Origin: JAKVJE01 sp047722305
GTDB lineage: Bacteria; Actinomycetota; Actinomycetes; Actinomycetales; Microbacteriaceae
Assembly: GCA_047722305.1 (NCBI GenBank)
Contig: JBDNYM010000016.1
Span: 1 to 40,358, forward strand
Reading direction: 5' to 3'
Length of the DNA stretch: 40,358 nt
Positions 7,134 to 15,432 of this stretch are shown here, one piece after another. The position numbers and the translations under genes were made by a program. The notes below the pieces were generated by a model. The model had not been told where the DNA came from. It saw only the letters and a program-made list of their open reading frames with translations, and did not search any database. Each line of letters begins with the position of its first letter. Position 1 is the first letter of the stretch.

Positions 7134-10100
7134 GGGCGCCCCGGAGGCGGTCGGCCTGGGTGTGGACGGTGGTGTCGGCCATCGTCGCGGTGGTGGCCGT
7201 CGGTGCGCTGCTCGCCCAGGGGTTCGTCCGGCAGCAGGTGCGCACCACGCAGCCGCAGGTCTGGGTGGCCGACGCGCAGGGACCGTACTACGGCGCGGTC
7301 AACTCGGACATCTCCGAGATCGGCAGCGTGGGGAAGGGCAACTCCGCGACGTTCTCTGTCTCCGGGGTGGTGCAGGACGGCTCGGACGTCCTCGTCTACA
7401 GCGATCAGCACCGGCTCGTCCGCGTCAATCCGGCGGCGCCGCAGAGCGTGAACGCGGGCGACAAGATCGGCACGCTCCCCGGCGGCGCGGACCGCGTCCT
7501 GTCGAACGGCGGCTACGCGGCCTTCCTCAACACCGGCTCCGGGCTGCTCCAGGGCGGCACCGTGCGGGATGCGGCGTCCGGACGCCTGCAGACCGTCGTC
7601 GCGGGCTCCGGCGGCACCTCCGCCGGGAAGAAGGCGGACGGTTTCGCCGCCGCCGCCCTGACGGAACGCGGCGACGTCTGGGGCGTGACCTCCGCGGGCG
7701 TGCTCGTGACCTACAGCCTGACCGAGCGGAAGCGCACCGCGCACACCAAGACCGGGCTGCGCCTGGCCGGGGGCGGGACCGACCAGCTCACCGTGTTCGG
7801 CGACCACTGGGCGGTGCTCGAGACGCCGGCCACCGGAGCCCCGACGCTGTACCTGGACGGGCGCAGGTCGTCTGTCGCGGTCGACCGCTCGGCCCGGCTC
7901 GCACAGGCCAGCACGCAGGCCGGCACCCTCGCGATCGCCACCGCGCAGGGGCTGCGCCGTCTGGACGCCGCGGGCGCCTCGCAGGGCGCGCCGACCAAGG
8001 CGACCGGGGCACCGGCGCAGCCCGTCTACCTGGGGTCGTGCCTGTATGCAGCCTGGGGCGATGGCGCCCAGACCACCGTCTCCACCTGCGGGCGGGTGCA
8101 GTCGCTCGCAGGGTCCCCGCAGCGCGGTCAGGATGCGAAGCTCGCCTTCATGGTCAACGGCGGCACCGTGGCGCTGAACGAGACCGCCAACGGCGTGGTC
8201 TGGCTGCAGACGGGGAAGCACCGCTGGAAGCTGGTGCGCAGCTCGCTCGACTGGACGGCGACCGACGACCAGCAGGTCGCGGCGTCCACCCAGCAGGATC
8301 AGGAGGCCAGCACCAACCAGTGCCCGGTCCCGGCCACCGGTGCGGCGGCCCAGTTCGGGGTGCGTCCCGGCCAGCTCGCGTCGCTGCCCGTGCTCATCGG
8401 GGCGACGGACCCGAACCGGGGCGACGTGGTGACGCTCGTCGACGACCCGGCGCCGAGCTGGTCCGGCACGAGCCTGGGCGACCTGGCGGTCTCCGACAAC
8501 GGGCAGGGGCTGTCGCTGCAGGTCACCGCCCCTTCCGGCACGGCGGAGATCCATTACCGGATCACCGACGGCAGCGACTGCCGGGTCGACGGAGTGGCGC
8601 AGGTGACGGTGCGCGCGCCGGACGCGCTCGGAGAGGCCCCGGTGTGGCGGCAGGCCGGCGCGGATCCGACGGCGGGGCTGCAGGTGGCGCCCGGTTCGAC
8701 GGTGAGCTTCGACGCGCTGTCCGGTTGGGTGGACCCCGACTCCGATCCGATCTTCCCCAAGTCGGTGACCGTGGCCGGCCCGGGTCGCGCCGTGGTCACC
8801 GCGGAGGGGCGGGTGGTCTACCAGGCGGACCCCGGCCAGGCGGCCGGGGCGGTGACGGTGCAGGTGACGGTCGCCGACAGCCACCTGCTCGCGGGGCCCC
8901 CGCGCTCGGTGCAGATCGCCGTGACTCCGGACCCGGCGCTCGCCGCCGAATCGTTTGCGCGCACCGTGTCGGCGGGCACGACCGCGACGGTCGATCTGCG
9001 ACCCCACGTCAGCGGTCTCGGCAGCGACGGCGGCGTCGGGATGCGGCTCGGCGATGTGCAGGTGCGGCCCGGGGACGCCGGGGCGGTGCAGGCCCGGGCC
9101 GATCCCATCCAGATGACCGTCTCCATCACCGCTGGCCAGCCGGGCACGTACCCGCTGACCTGGCAGGTGTCCTCCGGCTCCCAGACCGCGACGGCGAAGC
9201 TCTGGGTGCAGGTGCTCGACCCGGCGAAGGGCTCGCTGAGCACCTCCCCGATCACCGTGTATCTGTCGCCGGACCAGGATGCGACCGTCGATCCGCTTTC
9301 CGTGGTCGGCAACCCCGGGGGCGGGGTGCTGCAGATCGGCGACACCACCGCCACGGAGCTCGCCGACCCCCAGAACGCCCTGGTGGCCCAGACCGTGCGC
9401 GGGGGCGAGCTGCGCGTCAGCGGTCGCACCCGGGACGACGGCGAGGGGCTCATCGGGTCGTTCCGCTACCCGGTGAGCGACGGCGCCCACAGCACGGTGG
9501 GGCAGGCGACCGTCTTCGAGCAGGCGGCCGCGACGTCGTTCCAGCCGATCGCGGCGGCCGATCGCGCCACGGTGCGGGCGGGCGAATCCGTCGATATCCC
9601 CGTGCTCGACAACGACGTGGCTCCGGCGGGAGCCACCCTGAGCCTCGACCCCCGCTACTACACCGACAACCAGTACGGGCTCGGCTTCCCCTCCCAGCGC
9701 GTCTACCGCTACGTGGCGCCGGACGAGCCGGGCCAGTACACCATGACGTACCGCGTGTACTCGCTCGGCCATCCCGAGCAGGGCGCGTTCGGCAGCATCA
9801 GCATCACCGTGGTGGCCGCCGATGGCACCGACCACGATCCGCAGCCCCAGGACATCGATGCCCGCGTGCCTGCGCAGGGGTCGGTCGATGTGACGGTGCC
9901 GACCGCCGGCGTCGACCCGGACGGAGACTCCGTCTCCGTGCAGAGCATCGGTGCTCCCTCGGGGCACGGGCAGGCGCAGCTGCTCGCCGACGGCACGGTG
10001 CGGGTGACGAGCTCGGACGGCCAGGGGCCCATCCTGTTCGACTACACGGTCTCGGACGGGCACGGCGGCACGGGCACGGCGAGGATCCGGGTGGCGGTGC

Positions 10101-12997
10101 TGGCCGGCCAGTCGTCCGCCCCCGTCGCCTTCACCGACTACCTGGAGGCGGGCCCCGGCCAACCGGTGAGCATCGACCCGACGCTGAACGACGCGGCGCC
10201 GGACGGCGGGGCGCTGCACGTCGACGCGGTGTCGCCGGCGGGGCCGCGGCAGTCGGCCGAGGACGCCTCCCCGGCGCCCGGCGGTCCGTCCGCGCCGCAG
10301 CGCCGCGGCAAGACGAACGTGTTCACGTTCACGGCCGACCGGGCGGGGCGCTCCGTGTACTCGTATCTGGTCTCCACGCCGGCCGGCGGGGTGGCGCAGG
10401 GCACGATCGTGCTCAACGTCTCCGCCGTGGCCCTGCCGCAGTACCCGACGGTGCTCGACTCGACCGTCCAGGCCCGCGACTTGACCGGCGACGCCTACAC
10501 GGTGAATGTCATCAGCGACCGGACGATCTGGTCGGGCTCCGAGCGGCTGCAGCTCTCGCTGCACGGGCGCCCGGCGGGAACGCGGGTGTCGGGGGACCAG
10601 TCGATCAGCGGGTCGCTGACCGGACAGGCGCAGACGGTCCCGTTCGCGGTGACGGTGGACACGGCCGACGACCCCACCACCAAGCGGCCGGTGGTGTCCT
10701 TCGCGCTGCTGCACGTGCCGGCCGCCCAGCAGGTCCTGCCCGAGCTGCGGAACCCGAATGCGGTGTACCGCGTTGACGAGGATGCGTCGGTGTCGGTCGA
10801 TCTGGCGACGGCCGTGGTGCCGATGACGGGACGCACGCTGGAAGTGACCGACGCAGCCGCGGCCGGGTCGCGCTCGGCGGCGACCTGCCGGGTGCAGGGG
10901 ACCACGGTGGTCTACGCCGCCGGCGCGGGGGCGCCCGACTCGGACGGCTGCCTGGTGCAGGCCCGCTGGAAGGGACAGTCGGCCGCCGCGCAGCTGCTGC
11001 TGCACATCCAGGTGCAGCTGAAGCATGCGCCGCCGGTGCTGAGCAGTGCGCGCATTGCGGCGGTCGCCCCGGCCGAGACCCAGACCGTGGACCTGCGCAG
11101 CTTCGTGAGCTGGAGCGCGGGGGACACGGCGAAGCTCTCGCTGTCGTGCTCCGCCCAGGACGAGAACGCGAGCGTCTCGTGCTCCGGCACCCAGGCCACG
11201 GTGACGGTGAGGCCGGACGCCGAGCAGGGGGCCGTCCTGGCGTTCCCGGTCAAGGTGACGTCGCCGGCGTTCTCCCCGCAGCCGGCCGCCACCATGTCGG
11301 TGCAGGTGGCCACGCTGCCGGCTATCGGGCTGGATGCGGCCACCCTGACCGCCGACGCCTCCCAGAGCGGCGGGGCGTCCGTGCAGGTCAGCATGGATGC
11401 GCTGGGGCCGAATGCGCGTGCGTCCCGCTACCAGCCGGTGAGCCTGGTGGGCGGCTCCGTGGCGTTCGCCGACCCGGGGGTGAGCGGGCAGCTCGACGGC
11501 TCGCGCATCACGGTGAGCATCTCCCAGTCGGCGACCGGCGGCGTCAAGGCGGGCACGTACGGCATCGTCGACGCGCAGGGGAACCACGGCACCGGACGCA
11601 TCGAGGTCACCTACCGGGCGCTGCCGGGGACGCCGAGCGGCGTCGCGCTGCAATCGGTCGACGCGGGCTCGGTGACCCTGCAGATCACCCCGCCGGCGAC
11701 GGATTCGAGCCCGGCGGTCACCGGCTACGACGTGCGCTGGGACGGCGGGTCGACGCACTGCGATCTGTCCGGTACCTGCAACATCGGCGGCCTCAAGCAG
11801 AACGTCGAGCACACGTTCTCGGTCGTGGCCGTCAACTCGGTGGGCAGCTCGAAGGGGTCGGTCTCGGTAACGGGCTGGGCGTGGCAGAAGCCGGCGGCGG
11901 TGAGTGCCGGTGCCATCCAGACGGCTCCCGCCGGGGACAACACGGCGTCCGTCCGCATCTCGCAGCAGCTGGATGGCAACACGACTGCCTACCTCATCAA
12001 GGAGAGCGGCGCGCAGGTGCAGCCCGGCCAGGTTGCACAGGTACCCGCGAGCAACGGCGGCGGCACCATCACGATTCAGCCAGTGCAAGCCAAACCGTAC
12101 CCGAGCGGGCTCGTGCAGCTGCCGGACAACATTGTGGGGGCTACCACGATCCAGGCGCACGGCTTCACGACGCCGGACTTCTCCGTCAGCGACATGCAGG
12201 CCAGTGATCACGACTCCACGGTGACCGTCAACCCGCAGACCGGGAACCTCAACGGCTCGGACCAGGTCAAAGATGACGACTATAAAGTCTCCGGCTGCCG
12301 AGCCAACGGACTGACCGTCACCCTCGACGACGGGCCCAGCACGACGTGCACGGTGACGTTGACGGGCAAGGCCACGGGCATCGACGGGCAGGAGCTCACC
12401 TCTCAGCCCAGCTCCCAGCAGGTCACGGTCACGCGCTCGATCTCGGCGAAGCCCGGGTCGGGCGACGGGACGTACACGATCGGCGTGAACGGAGACAAGA
12501 CGGGGTGGACGGAGTCGTTCACGGCCAGCCGCACTCCTGCCGGCATGACGTTGAAGCAGGCGGCCCCAGGGGAGAACGCCTTCGCCTACTGCTGGCAGAG
12601 CGACCAGAGCAGCTGCGGGCCGCAGGGGAGCCTCGCCGGGCCGGCCGGTCTGCCGACAGTCACCCTGCCGAGCAGCGCCCAGGGCCGTACCCAGTTCAAT
12701 TTCGGCGGCCCGGATCAGTTCTCCCCGGATCAGATCAAGCTCGACCAGGTCCCGAGCGGTGTGACCTGCACCGCGTCGGGCAGCGGCAGGCAACAATGGG
12801 TGGACTGCCAGGCCACCAGCCCGAAGGATGCGACGGCTTCGGTTCTCGTCAAGGTCTATGCGGGCAACGGGTTCGGCGACCTCCCGCCGCTGACGGTGCA
12901 GCTCTCCGTCTCGGTGCCGCAGCCGGCACCCGATCCGTCGAGCCCGCCGCCCAGCGGCAGCCCGGACCAGAAAACCGGTACAGGCGGTGCGGGATGA
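7130..12997 (+). CDS. Giant membrane-anchored Ig-like/fibronectin type III surface protein
   Basis: About 1,955 residues. A basic N-terminus and one membrane helix (WVWTVVSAIVAVVAVGALLA) leave nearly all of the chain outside the cell. Residues about 40-390 look like a beta-propeller of short repeats. Then come tandem Ig-like domains, including VDIPVLDNDVAPAG near residue 815 (a Big_9-type motif) and DPDGDSVSV near 925. An FN3 domain spans about 1497-1585. Paired cysteines near the C-terminus suggest disulfides outside the membrane. The tail is Pro/Ser-rich with no LPXTG motif. The GTG at 7130 gives a 4-nt overlap with the kinase stop; an ATG at 7112 is the alternative. It corresponds by context to the Fn3 protein of bifidobacterial PFNA clusters. 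Binding partner unknown. Confidence 0.85.
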   Translation: MRAPRRRSAWVWTVVSAIVAVVAVGALLAQGFVRQQVRTTQPQVWVADAQGPYYGAVNSDISEIGSVGKGNSATFSVSGVVQDGSDVLVYSDQHRLVRVNPAAPQSVNAGDKIGTLPGGADRVLSNGGYAAFLNTGSGLLQGGTVRDAASGRLQTVVAGSGGTSAGKKADGFAAAALTERGDVWGVTSAGVLVTYSLTERKRTAHTKTGLRLAGGGTDQLTVFGDHWAVLETPATGAPTLYLDGRRSSVAVDRSARLAQASTQAGTLAIATAQGLRRLDAAGASQGAPTKATGAPAQPVYLGSCLYAAWGDGAQTTVSTCGRVQSLAGSPQRGQDAKLAFMVNGGTVALNETANGVVWLQTGKHRWKLVRSSLDWTATDDQQVAASTQQDQEASTNQCPVPATGAAAQFGVRPGQLASLPVLIGATDPNRGDVVTLVDDPAPSWSGTSLGDLAVSDNGQGLSLQVTAPSGTAEIHYRITDGSDCRVDGVAQVTVRAPDALGEAPVWRQAGADPTAGLQVAPGSTVSFDALSGWVDPDSDPIFPKSVTVAGPGRAVVTAEGRVVYQADPGQAAGAVTVQVTVADSHLLAGPPRSVQIAVTPDPALAAESFARTVSAGTTATVDLRPHVSGLGSDGGVGMRLGDVQVRPGDAGAVQARADPIQMTVSITAGQPGTYPLTWQVSSGSQTATAKLWVQVLDPAKGSLSTSPITVYLSPDQDATVDPLSVVGNPGGGVLQIGDTTATELADPQNALVAQTVRGGELRVSGRTRDDGEGLIGSFRYPVSDGAHSTVGQATVFEQAAATSFQPIAAADRATVRAGESVDIPVLDNDVAPAGATLSLDPRYYTDNQYGLGFPSQRVYRYVAPDEPGQYTMTYRVYSLGHPEQGAFGSISITVVAADGTDHDPQPQDIDARVPAQGSVDVTVPTAGVDPDGDSVSVQSIGAPSGHGQAQLLADGTVRVTSSDGQGPILFDYTVSDGHGGTGTARIRVAVLAGQSSAPVAFTDYLEAGPGQPVSIDPTLNDAAPDGGALHVDAVSPAGPRQSAEDASPAPGGPSAPQRRGKTNVFTFTADRAGRSVYSYLVSTPAGGVAQGTIVLNVSAVALPQYPTVLDSTVQARDLTGDAYTVNVISDRTIWSGSERLQLSLHGRPAGTRVSGDQSISGSLTGQAQTVPFAVTVDTADDPTTKRPVVSFALLHVPAAQQVLPELRNPNAVYRVDEDASVSVDLATAVVPMTGRTLEVTDAAAAGSRSAATCRVQGTTVVYAAGAGAPDSDGCLVQARWKGQSAAAQLLLHIQVQLKHAPPVLSSARIAAVAPAETQTVDLRSFVSWSAGDTAKLSLSCSAQDENASVSCSGTQATVTVRPDAEQGAVLAFPVKVTSPAFSPQPAATMSVQVATLPAIGLDAATLTADASQSGGASVQVSMDALGPNARASRYQPVSLVGGSVAFADPGVSGQLDGSRITVSISQSATGGVKAGTYGIVDAQGNHGTGRIEVTYRALPGTPSGVALQSVDAGSVTLQITPPATDSSPAVTGYDVRWDGGSTHCDLSGTCNIGGLKQNVEHTFSVVAVNSVGSSKGSVSVTGWAWQKPAAVSAGAIQTAPAGDNTASVRISQQLDGNTTAYLIKESGAQVQPGQVAQVPASNGGGTITIQPVQAKPYPSGLVQLPDNIVGATTIQAHGFTTPDFSVSDMQASDHDSTVTVNPQTGNLNGSDQVKDDDYKVSGCRANGLTVTLDDGPSTTCTVTLTGKATGIDGQELTSQPSSQQVTVTRSISAKPGSGDGTYTIGVNGDKTGWTESFTASRTPAGMTLKQAAPGENAFAYCWQSDQSSCGPQGSLAGPAGLPTVTLPSSAQGRTQFNFGGPDQFSPDQIKLDQVPSGVTCTASGSGRQQWVDCQATSPKDATASVLVKVYAGNGFGDLPPLTVQLSVSVPQPAPDPSSPPPSGSPDQKTGTGGAG

Positions 12998-13057
12998 TGA
13001 CCGGCCGGTCCGCGACAGACGTCGAGAATGAACGAAAGCACGAGGATGGAGCACGCG

Positions 13058-14026
13058 ATGACGCAGCCGATCACCGATGAGCAGGCGGCCTGGTTCGAGG
13101 AGTCGTTCCAGCGGCTCGTGGCCAACGCCGAGAAGGCGATCGTGGGCAAGACCCGGGTGGTGGAGCTCGCCTTCGCCACGATGGTGAGCGAGGGCCATCT
13201 GCTGCTGGAGGACGTCCCCGGCACCGGCAAGACGGCGCTGGCACGGGCCATGTCGGCCACGGTGCGGGGCATCGGCAAGCGCATCCAGTTCACTCCCGAC
13301 CTGCTGCCCGGCGATGTGACCGGCATCACCGTGTACGACCAGCGGGCGATGGAGTTCCACTTTCACGAGGGGCCGGTGTTCGCGAACGTGCTGCTGGCCG
13401 ACGAGATCAACCGCGCCTCGCCGAAGACGCAGTCGGCCCTGCTGGAGGTGATGGAGGAGCGGCACGTCACCGTCGACGGCGTCTCGCACGAGGTGCCGCG
13501 TCCGTTCATGGTGATCGCCACCCAGAACCCGGTGGAGCAGGCCGGGACCTACCGCCTCCCGGAGGCGCAGCTCGACCGGTTCCTCATGAAGACCTCCATC
13601 GGGTATCCCGATCACGCCTCCACGCTGCGCATCCTGCAGCGCGGCGGCGGAGACGAGCAGCCGGGGGCGGTGATCACCCCCGAAGCCCTGCAGGGGATGA
13701 CCGAGCTGGCGCAGGGCGTGCGCGTCGACCCCAGGATCGCCGACTACATCGTCCGACTCGTGGAGGCGACCCGCAGCGCGGCCGAGACGGCGCTCGGGGC
13801 CAGCGTCCGCGGGGCGCTGGCGCTGGGCCGCGCCTCCCGCACCTGGGCCGCCGCGCACGGGCGCGCCTATGTCACCCCGGACGACGTCAAGGACCTGGCC
13901 CAGCCCGTGCTCGGCCACCGGCTCATCCTGCAGCCGGAGGCGGAGTTCGACGGGGTCACCGCCGAGGCGATGCTCGGTCAGATCCTGCTCGACACGGTTC
14001 CCCCGGCGGTATCGGCGACGGCATGA
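13058..14026 (+). CDS. MoxR-family AAA+ ATPase
   Basis: This is a 322-residue cytoplasmic AAA+ ATPase of the MoxR group, chaperone-like proteins usually encoded with DUF58 and transglutaminase-fold proteins. Walker A is EDVPGTGKTALARA, Walker B is VLLADEINRASPKTQ, and sensor 1 lies in IATQNPVEQAGTYRLPEAQLDRF. The lid domain follows. I prefer the ATG at 13058 because GGAG lies 6 nt upstream and the protein then starts like other family members; 13028 and 13046 are in-frame alternatives with poor spacing. The stop overlaps the next start (ATGA). It probably remodels or activates a membrane complex containing the DUF58 and transglutaminase-fold proteins (inference from the family). Confidence 0.92.
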   Translation: MTQPITDEQAAWFEESFQRLVANAEKAIVGKTRVVELAFATMVSEGHLLLEDVPGTGKTALARAMSATVRGIGKRIQFTPDLLPGDVTGITVYDQRAMEFHFHEGPVFANVLLADEINRASPKTQSALLEVMEERHVTVDGVSHEVPRPFMVIATQNPVEQAGTYRLPEAQLDRFLMKTSIGYPDHASTLRILQRGGGDEQPGAVITPEALQGMTELAQGVRVDPRIADYIVRLVEATRSAAETALGASVRGALALGRASRTWAAAHGRAYVTPDDVKDLAQPVLGHRLILQPEAEFDGVTAEAMLGQILLDTVPPAVSATA

Positions 14027-15432
14027 CCAGGGCGGGGGAGACCGAGACCGGGAGGGCGGACGCCGCGACGACGGCCGCCTCCTCGGCCACGGTGACGGGC
14101 ACTCGCACCGGCGGGAGCACCGTCACCGGTCTCGCCGCCGCGTCCGCAGGCGGTCGGCGCCGCCGGTTCGCTTCCGCCGTGGTGCACGGCGACCGGCTGC
14201 TGCGCGCCGTCCGCGCCCGCGCGGCGCGCATGTCCCGCGTGGTGCTTGAGACGCTCACCCCCGCCGGACGCTTCGCCGCCGCGGTCGCCGTGGTCGGCAT
14301 CGCCGTCGGGTGGCCGCTCGGGTGGGCGGAGTGGCTGGCGGCGGGTCTCGCGGCCGCGGTCATGACCGCCATCGCCGGAGTGTTCCTGCTCGGCCGGGTG
14401 CGCGTCACCGTCGAATTCGAGGTCCCCGCCGCCCGGGTGGTCGCGGGAGACCCCCTCTCCGGGGTGCTGGCGGTGCGCAACGCCTCCGGGCGGCTCTCTC
14501 TGCCCGCCCGGGTCGAGATCCCCGTCGCCGGGACGATCGTGCACGAGGCGGTGCCCCTGCTGCGGCCAGGTGCCGAGCATCACCGCCGTGTCGATATCCC
14601 GGCGCAGCGGCGCGGGGTGGTGGCGGTGGGGCCGGTGGTCACGGTGCGCCGGGACCCGCTGGAGCTGCTGCGCCGCGAGCAGCGCTGGACGCGGGTGCAG
14701 CGCATCTTCGTCCACCCCCGCACCGTGGTGCCCCCGGAGTCCGGCTTCGGCTTCCTGCGCGACCTCGAGGGGCGCGCGTCGACCCGGCTGGTCGACTCGG
14801 ACATCGCCTTCCACGCCATCCGCGACTACGAGCCGGGAGACCTCGAGCGCAACGTCCACTGGAAGTCGACGGCCAAGACCGGCCGGCTCATGGTGCGCCA
14901 GTACGAGGAGACGCGACGCTCGAAGACCGCTGTGCTGCTGGGGCTGCGGCCGGACGAGTACGCCGGGGACGACGAGTTCGAGCTGGCGGTCAGCGCCGCC
15001 GCGTCGGTGGCTGTGCGCGCCGTGATGGATGGCCGTGAGGTGATCGTGGGCGTCAGCGAGGAGGTGCCGGAGGCCGCCCGACGGGTCATCCAGTCGATGC
15101 GCCTGCTGGCCACGACGGGCATCCGGCCGCTGCTCGACGACTTCGCCGCGGTGATGGCTTCAAACCGCTGTCTGCGGCTGTCGGAGGTGTGCGCGCTGGC
15201 GCAGCAGCGCTTCCCGGACGTGTCGACGGCGATCCTCGTGACCGGCACCGGCTGCGGCCCGAAGCAGCTGGAACGGTGTGCGCTCGAATTCGCGGAGGAG
15301 GTGCGCGTGGTCGCTTTGCAGTCCGACTGGCAGTCCGCGCCGGCGGCCCGACGGTTGAGGGGGCTGACCGCCTTGCGACTCGGCAGCCTCAACGACGTGC
15401 GACCGCTGCTCGCCGGCGGGGTGCGCGCATGA
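14023..15432 (+). CDS. DUF58 domain-containing membrane protein
   Basis: The product has 469 residues. A long N-terminal cytoplasmic part rich in Thr, Ala and Arg comes first, then two close membrane helices (about 85-130). A beta-rich region and the DUF58 core follow, recognised by IRDYEPGDLERNVHWKSTAKTGRLMVRQYEE (in two overlapping parts). DUF58 proteins have a von Willebrand A-like fold and accompany MoxR ATPases; their biochemical role is not settled. The Thr-rich N-terminus is longer than usual and could be a kinase target, though this is speculation. The start overlaps the MoxR stop (ATGA) and its own stop overlaps the next gene (ATGA), so stoichiometric expression is likely. Confidence 0.9.
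   Translation: MTRAGETETGRADAATTAASSATVTGTRTGGSTVTGLAAASAGGRRRRFASAVVHGDRLLRAVRARAARMSRVVLETLTPAGRFAAAVAVVGIAVGWPLGWAEWLAAGLAAAVMTAIAGVFLLGRVRVTVEFEVPAARVVAGDPLSGVLAVRNASGRLSLPARVEIPVAGTIVHEAVPLLRPGAEHHRRVDIPAQRRGVVAVGPVVTVRRDPLELLRREQRWTRVQRIFVHPRTVVPPESGFGFLRDLEGRASTRLVDSDIAFHAIRDYEPGDLERNVHWKSTAKTGRLMVRQYEETRRSKTAVLLGLRPDEYAGDDEFELAVSAAASVAVRAVMDGREVIVGVSEEVPEAARRVIQSMRLLATTGIRPLLDDFAAVMASNRCLRLSEVCALAQQRFPDVSTAILVTGTGCGPKQLERCALEFAEEVRVVALQSDWQSAPAARRLRGLTALRLGSLNDVRPLLAGGVRA

Noticed and set aside
6731..13918. A 2,395-codon open frame on the minus strand, antisense to the kinase, Fn3 and MoxR genes
   Set aside because: The product is Arg/His/Gly-rich low-complexity sequence with no domains. 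Long antisense frames are expected where third positions are nearly all G or C, and the plus-strand genes have clear motifs.
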